Shown here: one piece after another, positions 54,544 through 64,000 of the stretch
How the letters are laid out: each line of letters begins with the position of its first letter
How positions within the stretch are numbered: the stretch's first letter is position 1
Assembly (NCBI GenBank): GCA_005765155.1
Contig: VCCP01000005.1
Location: 558,001 to 622,000, forward strand
Length of the DNA stretch: 64,000 bases
Origin: Zelopaecilomyces penicillatus
Lineage: Eukaryota > Ascomycota > Sordariomycetes > Hypocreales > Pseudodiploosporaceae
Reading direction: 5' to 3'
Position numbers and translations under genes: made by a program
The notes under the pieces: model-generated
What the model was told of the DNA's origin: nothing
The model's input: only the letters and a program-made list of their open reading frames with translations
The model's database searches: none

Positions 54544-57055
54544 ATGGACGACTTCCTGCTTCGGCCGCCCACGATCCCTGCGATACAAATAAACAAGCCT
54601 TCCAGGGCGTCTTTACAGTCAAACTCGGCCTTCGCGGCGTCACAGGCAAAGCCATATAACGATGGTCCTCTTGGAACCGTATCTAAAACCCTCAGAGGAG
54701 CAAACGATTTATGGCAGTCTTGGAAAGATGGCTTGACCAGCGAACAGCGCGAGAAGCTCAAGCTGCAGGAGGAGAGAAAGCGAGTGTTGTATCAAGACAT
54801 GAAAAATGTATGTTGTGAACCTCGGTAATTGGACATGTGGGTTTGGTTGGGACTAACAAGAGTGCAATCAGGCCGAAACGCTTAGCCAATGGCAATCCGC
54901 CGCGCAAGAACTCGACATTCTCGAGGGCAATGATGAGTGGAAGCGCAATGACAGTGCCGCCGACTATAACCCTGAACTAATTGAGGAAAGACTGCGGGCG
55001 TTGGATGAGGCGCGGGCGAGTGGTGACGTCCGTTCCATGATGCACATCATCCGAACCGCCCTATCACGAGATCTTGGCGGCATGGGAAATGTTGACCTTT
55101 ATCGGCATTCGTACGTCGGCACTAAGAGATTGATAGAGCAATATGTCGATTCAACCATTCAGACAATCAACTGTGTGATTTCTCGGAGCGCTAGCGATCA
55201 TGGAGTCAAATACAAGGAACTGCTCGAGGGCATGCTTCTTGCACGGCAAAGCTTTGGTCGAAGTGCGCTTTTGCTCTCCGGGGGTGGCACATTCGGTATG
55301 GCGCATATTGGCGTTCTCAAGGCATTATTCGCGGCACAACTCCTTCCGAGAATTATATCTGGAGCCAGCGCTGGCAGTATAGTCTGTGCTGTTGTGTGCA
55401 CCAAAACAGATGAGGAAATCCCGGTGCTGATAAAAGAGTTTCCATATGGCGATTTGGCTGTTTTCGAGTCGCCGGATAACCAAAACAGCATCCTCGATCA
55501 CTTTCGTCGACTGCTCACTGAAGGTAGTTGGTCTGATATTGGACATCTTGGGCGGGTTATGCGAGGCATGATGGGAGACATAACCTTCCAGGAGGCATAT
55601 AACCGTACTCGTCGCATTCTCAACATCTGTGTGTCCACATCATCTGTCTATGAGCTGCCACGACTGCTCAACTATGTCACTGCTCCGAATGTCATGATTT
55701 GGTCTGCCGTGGCAGCATCATGTTCTGTGCCGCTAATATTCGACGCTTCGCCTTTACTCGTCAAAGACCCCGTCACGGGGGAACATCGCACCTGGAATCC
55801 AACACCGCAGCACTTCATTGACGGATCTGTGGACAACGATTTACCCATGACTCGCCTGGCGGAGATGTTCAACGTTAATCATTTCATCGTCTCTCAAGTC
55901 AATCCTCACGTAGTCCCGTTCTTATCAAAGGATGATCACTTGCGACCAGATAACGGGGCTGAACGACCTACTTTAGATCAGCGAGACGATCAGGGTTGGG
56001 TATACACATTTACCTCAGTCGCCAGAGATGAGGCACTTCATCGGCTTCAATTTATGGCCGAGATGGGCATCTTTCCGAACCTGATGACTAAATTCCGAAC
56101 CATATTAAGTCAAAAGTATTCGGGGGACATTAATATCCTGCCCGAAATGACTTTGGACAACTTACCGGTCCTCCTCAGCAACCCCACAACTGACTTCATG
56201 TTGAGAGCTTGCCTAATAGGGGAGCGCGCAACTTGGCCCAAACTCAGCAGGGTCCGCGATAGGTGCGCTGTAGAATTGGCACTTGATCGTGCCGTTCATC
56301 GTCTTCGCACCAGGGTCATCTTTTCGGAAAGCCAGGGCGATTTGAGGGCATTTAGTTCGAAATATGGCAATCTTCAGCTAAGCTTGCGTCCATCAACCTC
56401 GAGCCAACATTCGGCAGCTGGTACTGCACTTGCAGGTCACGGCCAAAAGCGACAACGTCGCCGATCCGGAGGCAGTCTCCTTACCTTACCAGGCAGCAGA
56501 ATGTTGATAGATACTGGTCTGACTGATGACGAAACAGCGGAAGAGGAGCGCTTGGAGATCTTATCTCGAGGTGGTCAGGGATCTGCATCCCCTGCAGCTA
56601 CCCGCAAGCCACGGCTCAAAAGAGCAAGTAAGAGCCAAATTCATGTACCACAGCACCATGGATCATTTGCTCCATCGAGTCGTTCTGAAGTTGAAGGTTT
56701 CGCAAACTTCAACTTTGTTAAACCCATTACTCCGCCAGAACGTGATGATTGTGACCCTGGCCAAAATAACCCGCAAGACATTGGGTCACAGGATAAAGAT
56801 ACATTTCCTTCAGAATCCGGCGCAGAAGATGCCGGATACTTTCCTGGGAGGATTCACACACCTGTAGAAGACATGGAAACAAGCGAGCAAGGCCATTCAA
56901 GCGATGCAGATGGAGAACAGGGAACCGAAGAAAGCGACCCAGAGCCATTCGACGGCTCGTTTGTGCAGGATAGTCCAAAGGCTACTACTCCACGCAACAA
57001 CGATAACATATTTGGCCCAGTAGGAAGAGTTACTGGGCACGACTGGCTCATATAA
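54544..57055 (+). CDS. Patatin-like phospholipase / triacylglycerol lipase (Tgl3/4/5-like), 2 exons
   Basis: Exons 54544-54807 and 54872-57055 give 815 aa. The head (about 60-200) resembles the DUF3336 domain that precedes patatin in fungal lipid-droplet lipases, with LWQSWKDGLTSEQREKLKLQEERK. The patatin fold shows the oxyanion loop SGGGTFGMAHIGV (about 224-236), nucleophile Ser254 in SGASAGS (GxSxG) and the catalytic Asp405 in FIDGS, so the Ser-Asp dyad is complete. The C-terminal 250 residues are disordered and acidic, probably regulatory. Yeast relatives hydrolyse triacylglycerol on lipid droplets, and Tgl4 has other acyl activities as well. No signal peptide. No acyltransferase HxxxxD motif is evident to me. 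Confidence 0.93.
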
Positions 57056-57531
57056 GCTTGGCCAGGCATGGTCATTAAATATATGATCTTTTAGCACATA
57101 CATGGACAACTTGGGCATAGGTCCAAGATGGTGAGGAATTTCTTTTTAGTTTTGATGAAGAAATTCAATTTCTATTAGTAGACTTTCTGTCGATATATAT
57201 ATGGGGTTCTGAGCAGAGGGGTCAGACTGATATGAATTAGTTAGCCGTGTGGTTGATGAGAGTATGATTTTATGGCTTCATGAGTAGTCGCAGCATTTAC
57301 AGCGAGCATGAGCATGTTGGGATGGGTTGTATAAAACAGATAATTGGAACATTCAGAATACGAAACCATTATGAATAAATCGAGAGCTACATGCATCCAG
57401 GTCTGGGGAGTGGTAAGTTGCATGTTTGATGGATAACTGGGTGGGATAACTCTGACGACCCACAGCCATTCGGGCCGTCTAGCTGTGGTCCCCTCATAGA
57501 TGTCATTCTGTGAGCATCTACCATCAAATGG
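57056..57531. other. Spacer between the lipase and the tRNA gene
   Basis: A 476-bp AT-rich interval. I see no gene; it contains the lipase 3' region and flanks the tRNA. Confidence 0.5.
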
Positions 57532-57617
57532 GGCCGCGTGGCCTAATGGCTAAGGCGCTAGATTTCGGTAGAAATCACTTTCTCTAGAGATTCCAGGTTC
57601 GACTCCTGGCGTGGTCG
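57532..57617 (+). tRNA. tRNA-Arg (anticodon UCG) with a short intron
   Basis: A cloverleaf can be folded. The acceptor strands GGCCGCG and CGTGGTC pair over seven positions with two G-U wobbles. A D-arm has GCC/GGC, an anticodon stem CTAGA/TCTAG, a five-base variable loop AGATT and a T-arm CCAGG-TTCGACT-CCTGG. The anticodon loop reads TTTCGG, so the anticodon is TCG (Arg, CGA codons). The loop is interrupted by about 13 bases (TAGAAATCACTTT) just 3' of position 37, the standard place for a eukaryotic nuclear tRNA intron. A T-run follows at 57620-57631, as expected for RNA polymerase III termination. Confidence 0.92.
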
Positions 57618-58130
57618 TGTCTTTTTTATTTTTGTGCATATCCATTTGTGTTTTTGTCTGCCATTATGGATCGTTTGCGCCATTAACACTGTTTGCATTG
57701 TTTTTTTCTAATAGTTTTGTCACTACGGTGCTGTTGGACCATGGATGGTACAGAAGAGCCTGGACATGTCAGCATAAGCTGTTTTATTGAATAGTTGGGT
57801 GGAGGCAAAACGTTATAATCATCCTAGTTATTTATTGGACGGGCGCAGAACTATTTGTCGCTGACATTATGTACAGAATCTAGCAACATTCAGAGTGGAA
57901 CTGTTGAGATGCAAAGGCTTGGTGTTTCTTAGTTTTCTCAGTTGACACGATTTGCCAATAAGCACACGATGAAATCTGCAAGCATTCACGCTCATGAACC
58001 TTTTCATCCAGAATCAGTCATCAAGAGTATGTGTTTGTTTGCAGGAATCCAGCTCAGAGGCATCCAACCAAATTCAGTTTGTAGGTAATGGGTTTTGAAT
58101 TAATCAGCATGGTGCTTGTGACGTTGTTGT

Positions 58131-58144
58131 GGGGGGGGGGGGGG
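58131..58144. repeat. 14-base G homopolymer
   Basis: Fourteen consecutive G on the plus strand in non-coding sequence; length could be affected by sequencing error. Confidence 0.8.
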
Positions 58145-58989
58145 TAAGTTGAATGATGCCAGAAGCCAAGATGTGAAACGGTGAGACCAAATCTACGCTA
58201 TAGACGCTGCGAAAATCACACCATCAGCCGGCGACATCCGCATCTCGCACTGGATACCGGCCATTGTTACATTTTTGTGAATAACTTTGACAGCAAAGAC
58301 ATTAACCTAGCTGTGCTGTATCGCCTCTATTTCCTCATTTCTTTCTGTCTTTCTTTCTCAGTTTCAGCACGTTCACTACCGACTTTAATCTTTGAGCAGA
58401 CTTCCATTACCCTCTAAACGACTTGACGAAATTATAGTTTGTCATCTTTGCACCATCTTCCGTTAATGCTGCAAAATCGCCGCCCCCTCCCCGACGTTCC
58501 GGCTCATCGACCCCACTCTCCCATGACCGCCCGACCATCCGTCTCCAGTTTAATCCTTCCCAACGCGCGGGAGCTAGTCGCAAAGCGCTATTGCGTCAGA
58601 GAGACTCGAATGGCAGAATGCTCGGAACGAGCCAATGAGGCGTGCGAGGTATCACGCAATCGAGCCACCTTGCCGCATTCATGGGCATTCATGGAGGGGG
58701 AGGGGACCCCCTCCCTAGTCAGGAACTTGCGGGATCGTGGGGTTTTTTTTTTGCTGGTTGCTATGTTTGTCTTTTGCTTGGCTGTACTGTAGGTGATTTG
58801 CTGCCCCTCTCCTGGGAACGAGCGCGCGCAAGCCAAGGCTGAGTTGAGTTGTCTTCAATGGCTGGGATGAGGAGGGGTAGGTATGTGGACAGAAAAGGAG
58901 GGGCTTAGAAATGGGGTGATGGATAGTGTTTCCATGTCTGAGGATTACGTGCCAGGGAAGATTCCGGAGCTGGAGGAAGCTGATGCCAA

Positions 58990-58997
58990 TATATAAA
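58990..58997 (+). promoter_or_regulatory. TATA box of the peroxiredoxin gene
   Basis: TATATAAA about 144 bp upstream of the ATG at 59141, followed by a CA-rich leader. Confidence 0.5.
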
Positions 58998-59140
58998 CCC
59001 ACCGGCATCCTCTGTATTCAAAGCCTTTCCTTCTCTTCATTCATCTCTCTCTGATCTTCACCCCACCAAAGACATCTCCAACCTTCTTCCCAACACACAC
59101 AACAACACAACACAACACAATACAACACAACACACACAAG

Positions 59141-59926
59141 ATGGCCACTCCCACTCCCCTCCGTCTGGGCTACGAAGCTCCCAACTTCAAGGCCGAGACC
59201 ACCACCGGCCCCATCGACTTCCACGAGTTCATCGGCGACAGCTGGGTGATTCTGTTCTCCCACCCCGAGGACTACACACCCGTCTGCACCACTGAGCTCG
59301 GCGCCTTTGCCAAGCTGGAGCCCGAGTTCACCAAGCGAGGCGTCAAGCTGATCGGCCTGTCGGCCAACACTATCGAGTCCCACGAGGGCTGGATCAAGGA
59401 TATTGATGAGGTTACCGGCGGCAAGGTTGCGTTCCCCATCATTGGCGACAAGCAGCGCCAGGTTGCTCTGTTGTATGACATGTAAGTTTATAACTTTATA
59501 CCACAATATCCATCTGGCCACAGGTGGACGAAGGAGATGGAACAAGCGAGAGTCTGAAATCTATAAATGATACATCTTGATGCTGACTTTGTTCTCTACA
59601 GGATCGACCACCAGGACGCTACCAACGTCGACTCCAAGGGCATTGCCTTCACCATCCGCTCCGTCTTCTTCATCGACCCCAAGAAGAAGATCCGCACCAT
59701 CCTCTCCTACCCCGCCTCCACCGGCCGCAACGCCGCCGAGGTTCTCCGCATCATCGACTCCCTCCAGACCGGTGACAAGTACCGTATCACCACCCCCGTC
59801 AACTGGGTCGTCGGTGACGACGTCATTGTCGCTCCCCCGGTCTCCAACGAGGAGGCTAAGCAGCTGTTCCCCAACTTCCGCATCGTCAAGCCTTACCTCC
59901 GCTTCACTCCTCTGCCCAAGGCTTAA
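59141..59926 (+). CDS. 1-Cys peroxiredoxin (Prx6-type), 2 exons
   Basis: Exons 59141-59481 and 59602-59926 give 221 aa. The peroxidatic cysteine is Cys49 in HPEDYTPVCTTE, with the conserved Pro42, Thr46 and, further on, the LIGLSANT and FPIIGD segments. Cys49 is the only cysteine in the chain, so this is a true 1-Cys enzyme with no resolving Cys of its own. The long C-terminal arm NWVVGDDVIVAPPVSNEEAKQLFPNFRIVKPYLRFT is the Prx6 subfamily signature. It reduces H2O2 and organic hydroperoxides, with the Cys sulfenate re-reduced by thioredoxin or glutathione partners. There is no mitochondrial presequence of the kind seen in yeast Prx1, so a cytosolic or nuclear location is likelier. Codon use is strongly biased (many C-ending codons), which suggests high expression. 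Confidence 0.96.
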
Positions 59927-60667
59927 ATGAGGATTGCAAGAACCGGAATGGGGAAGAAAGAAAAAAAATAAAGAAAGGAAAAAAACGCCGATGTGCCGAT
60001 TCCACGCCCGGGAATAGGGGAGAGTTGGAGATGAGCAATGTTTCAGCAAGAGGATTACTTGAAGCTTACGAGTCCAGGACTGAAGGACCGTATGTGAGGA
60101 TGAAATAGCATGATACCACTTTTTGCGCTGTGAGGAGCGGGAAAAGAAGAGTCTTAATATGACCTGTATGCAACCAGGAAGGTGGCAATAGGAATAACGA
60201 ACAATGGTGGACTAAAACAAATAAAAGCCACGTATACTTATTTTCAAGGCTTCCTTGCAAACTGTGTGTTGAGATGTTTTGCAGAAAGTCTAAGGATCTA
60301 AACGTTAACCCAAGCTTTCAATCTCTCTATGATGAAGCGGCTAATTGTCTTTGAATGATACTTCCTCACATCCAATTATCACGATTCGCAAGAAGACATT
60401 CTGGATGATTTCTAGTATTGGTGTCTATAAGCCTAGATTTCGTGCGAAACTAATAGCATCTAATCATTCAATTAAAACTAGACATTCAAATAGCAATCTT
60501 GTTTCTATCGAGAGTATAGTATTTCCAACTGGGCGTATATAAAAGCAGAAATGCAAAGTGTAAAGAGATTGAGGTAGCTAAAAGTCTTCCGCCCGCTAAA
60601 GCTGTATCTGGTGAAATGGATGTATCAGTTATTTATATGAACAAATAGGAGAAAATAAATCAATTCC

Positions 60668-60700
60668 ACAAAAAAAAGAAAAAAAAAAGAAAAAAAAAAC
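60668..60700. repeat. A-rich homopolymer tract
   Basis: About thirty bases of A interrupted by single G residues, in non-coding sequence downstream of the peroxiredoxin gene. Confidence 0.8.
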
Positions 60701-62605
60701 GATGGCCATTGGCGAATAGCGACACATTTGATGAGAAGCTGTTGTGGTGATTGTTCCCGATTTGGTACAAATCGTAAAGGACTCCAGGGTAGGTATATTT
60801 GCTAATGGTTGCTGCTAAAATAGCCTCCAATGCCACAGCATGGACAAAACTAGTTGAGAAAAAAAAAAGCCACAACAAGCTCTAGTGCACGCCAGAATAG
60901 AGATTTACAGGCTACTACTTAATCTTAAGTGGTGACGCAGCTTAAAAATCGGATCTCACCATGATCGGCAGTGCTCGCATGATGTAATGGTGGTGTGCTG
61001 GTTAACTGGCGAGTCAGTGGCTCTGTATCATTGAAATAAATGAATTGGAAAACAATGGCGTGTAAGTTTGTACTGTGTGTGCGGACAAAGGAAGTCTAAA
61101 TGCCGATAATGGGAGCAAATTTCCAGCTTGGACTTGGGCTAATTTGAGTTTATTGTCTTGTCTAAAGCGAGTTTTGGCTACTCCTTAATAGAGCTTAAAG
61201 CTAGGTTGCACAGGTGTATCAGGTATTGACAGAAAAAATAGGTGGAAGCTATGTACAATCCGTGGGTCACTGTATATAAGAACTAATTACCCCAGTACAT
61301 CATATACCACCTTTGTTCTTCCAACTGGAACCCATTGTGTATGGAATATTGAATGATGAAATCCGCATTGTGTGAGCTTTGACGCTTGGGCTCCAGTTCA
61401 GCTGTTGCGCTGGGTCAAGCCTCCAAGCTTTCCACACCCCAGTCCAATGTTTCAAGCTGTCAAAGACGGCATAGCTTCGGAAGTACGTAGCCACGTGTTT
61501 GGGAGCAGCGTTGTTTCTGGGCATTGTCCGAGGAAGCACACCAGACGAAAAAAAAAAGCAACAAGCAACAGTAACACCACCCTCCCGAAAACCCTTTGTT
61601 CCCAATCCAGGACATAAGTTGCAAAGCCAAGATGCTGCGAACTGCCTTATAAAACTGCACACGTCCATTGACTGCAACTGCGTGACCCAGTGTTGCTTCA
61701 CATTAGTTGACCTGGAATGTTTCCCAACGTCTTGGCATCGGGTGTAGCCCCCCTCCCCCCCTGGGGTCTGAACTACATGCCCTGGCTGTGCAGTAGGGCT
61801 TACATACATGGGGAGATGCTGAAAAAAAAGCAAGAGAACGATGGCAATCTGCAAAGCATCCTTGAGAGGCCATATGACCCAAACTAGCGGTGCTGTCGGT
61901 AGTCATAGGGGTCGGTCGTAATTTACGACGCGCATCACGTCCAACGGACAATTACTCATACACAGATCGGACCCCTTTGTCTTATCAAGAAACCTGAATC
62001 ACATCTGGGCTGGGTGTGTCGGGCTATTTTGCTTGGAAGCGGAACGGGAGGTGAGATGAGACACGGCGGCGCACCCGGAAAGCGGCAAGGCTCAAACATG
62101 AAAAAAAAAAAAAGAAAAAGAGAAAAATAGGTACACAGAGCTGATTCAGCCACAAATTTATCATACCATGGCCAAGAGCAAGAATGGTGGGTTTGGCAAG
62201 GGAATGCTGGTTCTGCAAAGGCCACTCGGAGATATGGAGTTACTTCATTACAGGTATTTACCAAGAATGGCAACCTGTTACCGGTATTACCTTAATTACA
62301 CGTAACAACACTCGGAATGCGGCTGTTCCTTTTAAAGCTTGTTCTATCGTATCTTAGTAACTAACTACACTTAGGTGAGTTGAGTAGGATTAGAACAGGG
62401 GCCCACGGTGAATAGACCGCTTCCGTTATAGAACGGCCATGGTGACTGACCCCGAGGACGGAGGAGGGAATTGGGAGAATAATTAGCCATCTGCCTGTAT
62501 AGTACTGGTGCACCGTTAGCGGGCAGTCTAGAAGCATGGCTAGTGCTGAACATCTTCTACGATTCATTCTAATACCTAATGATCATCGCTAGGAAAGGAG
62601 AAGGA

Positions 62606-62619
62606 GGGGGGGGGGGGGG
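62606..62619. repeat. 14-base G homopolymer
   Basis: Fourteen consecutive G on the plus strand in non-coding sequence, similar to the run at 58131-58144. Confidence 0.8.
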
Positions 62620-62921
62620 TGAGTGTGCGGCCAGAACATGTTATAGGTACCTACGGTACCGTACTTTCCACACAGATGCAAGTAATTAGACTTCCTTGCC
62701 TGTAGCTGGTATAAATGCCCATCTTGGGATATAATAATGTCCACTACAGGGCTGTAATTAATTAATTATGGAGGCCCGCCGCGCAATCCTCACCCCGGCT
62801 CTGGCGATGTTTGATTCTGGAATCTTGGGCGCGCCTCCCGCCAAAAGGGCCCTCTCCCTCCAGGGTCCAGTGTTGTCCAGGTACCTCCACTTGCGATTAC
62901 AGGGGACACAGCATCCATGCT

Positions 62922-62945
62922 ACAAGGCACAAGGCACAAGGCACA
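62922..62945. repeat. AAGGCAC heptamer, three tandem copies
   Basis: Three adjacent copies of a seven-base unit in non-coding sequence. Confidence 0.75.
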
Positions 62946-63930
62946 GACGGTAGGTGATGGATGATTAGGGGGGACCCAGTCGCCAGGTCAGGCACCGGCA
63001 GGTCCCAGCATTCATTCTCACCCAACCGCTTGCTTGTGCGCAAACCCCTGGCTTCGCATGGCACTATCGTCTAGCACTCACGGATGCGGTAATTCTGCAT
63101 GGAGCATCCAACTCGTCAATTGCGATAGCTGATGCAGTCCTGGTAGGAGTATGGTGGTGCAAACAGACTGATGGATGGCCCCTTGGATGGGGGAGCATGG
63201 TATGTAGTTGTCCACGGTCCGGTACCTGCTTGCTAGGCTGATGTTACACTATAGCAGCATGTACTGAATCATCCAACGTGACAAAGCCTGCCTGGAAGCC
63301 AAAGAAAGAAGAACAAGAAGTAAAAAAAAAGAACACCCCGCCGTCTCAGCAGCCAGCAAGCCGTGCGTTTTTCCACGCCGCTTTTGCATCCCACCATCCA
63401 AATCCATCCATTCCCCTCCATCCACACGGTCCTGTGATTCATCAGTGATGAGCAGACTCGCCAGCGCTAATACCGGGTAAACGACATACAGCCTACAGGC
63501 AGGTACAGCGCTTGCTGCTCACTGCTGCTTACTGCTGCTGCTGCTGTCCTGCAAGTCGGGAACCCGCTGCTCGTCGCGTCCCGTCCCCTCCTCCGGCGTT
63601 GGGCCTATCAGCAGCCGTGGCTCGACCGCCAGCCCAAATCGCCTCACCTCACCTTTCGCTCGAGTCGTCAAAGTCCATCCATCCATCCACACCTCCTTGC
63701 GTCTGTGCGCACGCCTCGCGAGACTTGTTGACCTGCCCACGAGGCGAGCGAAGCCAAAAGGTTAGCTAGCAGGTACAGTAATTACTCCCAACTACTGCTG
63801 CGACGTGCGCCGAATTTGCTTCGACCTCCCTCCGCGCCCACATCGCCAGCTCCATCGCGCATCTTGTCAGCCCGACGAAGCGCAACCAGGGGAGTCTAAC
63901 GCAGGGCTCCAGCAAACTACTAGGTAACTC

Positions 63931-63950
63931 ACCTACCTACCTACCTACCT
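63931..63950. repeat. ACCT tetranucleotide repeat
   Basis: Five tandem ACCT units, with further TAGGTA/ACCT motifs nearby; the same motif family is scattered in other spacers (for example 49884-49905). Confidence 0.85.
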
Positions 63951-64000
63951 TGGTACCTTGTCTGCTTTTCATCTTGCTCTGGCCACGGTACGTACTGGGT

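Larger units (their letters stand above)
57618..59140. other. Spacer and promoter of the peroxiredoxin gene
   Basis: A 1.5-kb interval. A run of 14 G is at 58131-58144. A TATATAAA box lies at about 58990-58997, 144 bp before the ATG. The 5' leader just before the ATG is a CA-rich ACACAAC repeat (about 59094-59136), typical of unstructured leaders in highly expressed fungal genes. No coding region is supported. Confidence 0.5.
59927..64000. other. Gene-free 4-kb right flank, rich in low-complexity sequence
   Basis: No coding region I can support. It holds poly-A and A/G stretches (60668-60700, 62100-62115), a run of 14 G (62606-62619), triplicated AAGGCAC (about 62922-62945), CATC repeats near 63674-63690, and ACCT repeats near the end. 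The final 1 kb turns GC-rich with CTG/TGC triplets, as is common in the long leaders and promoters of regulatory genes, so a plus-strand gene may begin just outside the window (inference). Open frames up to 184 codons on the minus strand (61300-61854) lack family resemblance. Confidence 0.45.

Noticed and set aside
61300..61854. Minus-strand open frame of 184 codons in the right flank
   Set aside because: Cys-rich, low-complexity translation with no family resemblance, overlapped by several competing frames.

Overview
The window looks like nuclear DNA of a filamentous ascomycete (Pezizomycotina). Most genes carry short introns (about 50-120 bp) with GTANGN donors and YAG acceptors, and fungal families are plentiful: a Zn2Cys6 regulator with a fungal-specific domain, a HET-domain protein, a secreted GH27 with a ricin-type domain, an OTT_1508-type deaminase, a DUF7053-type protein and a DHA1-type MFS transporter. 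The gene set and the ACCT/AGGT-rich intergenic repeats suggest Sordariomycetes, perhaps Hypocreales, but that is a guess. I see no transposon, rRNA or CRISPR array. I place 22 protein genes and one intron-containing tRNA-Arg(UCG). Exon boundaries were read by eye from frame, splice sites and family fit, and each model keeps one open frame.

Region 1 (0.2-19.8 kb) is metabolic. A CaiB/BaiF-type CoA-transferase and an intradiol ring-cleavage dioxygenase lie at the left. A salicylate-hydroxylase-type monooxygenase, a Zn2Cys6 regulator and a 2,3-dihydroxybenzoate decarboxylase lie at 12.6-19.8 kb. Together they outline peripheral routes from salicylate and 2,3-dihydroxybenzoate to catechol, followed by ortho ring cleavage. 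Between the two halves sits a divergent pair: a class I terpene synthase, and a PaxM-like FAD monooxygenase carrying a long polytopic membrane C-terminus. This looks like a two-gene terpenoid cluster.

Region 2 (19.9-26.6 kb) holds two secreted galactosidases, a GH27 alpha-galactosidase with a C-terminal ricin-type domain and a GH35 beta-galactosidase. They are transcribed divergently from a 3.1-kb spacer.

Region 3 (27.0-36.8 kb) is an accessory stretch: an OTT_1508-like deaminase with intact HAE and CxxC motifs, an APH-fold kinase, an unfamiliar HExxH protein with a Lys/Ala/Pro repeat head and a hydrophobic tail, an unknown 344-aa protein, and a HET-domain protein. This is the best candidate for an undescribed system (conflict or self/non-self), but the link rests only on co-location.

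Region 4 (37.6-59.9 kb) is more ordinary: MFS transporter, Cys-ended glycine-rich small protein, NmrA-like reductase, secreted two-domain FAS1 protein, DUF7053-type protein with a Q-rich tail, Gfo/Idh/MocA oxidoreductase, small acidic unknown protein, patatin-type triacylglycerol lipase (Tgl4/5-like), tRNA-Arg and a 1-Cys peroxiredoxin. The last 4 kb has no gene I can support. It is rich in homopolymer and ACCT repeats and may be the upstream region of a gene beyond the window.
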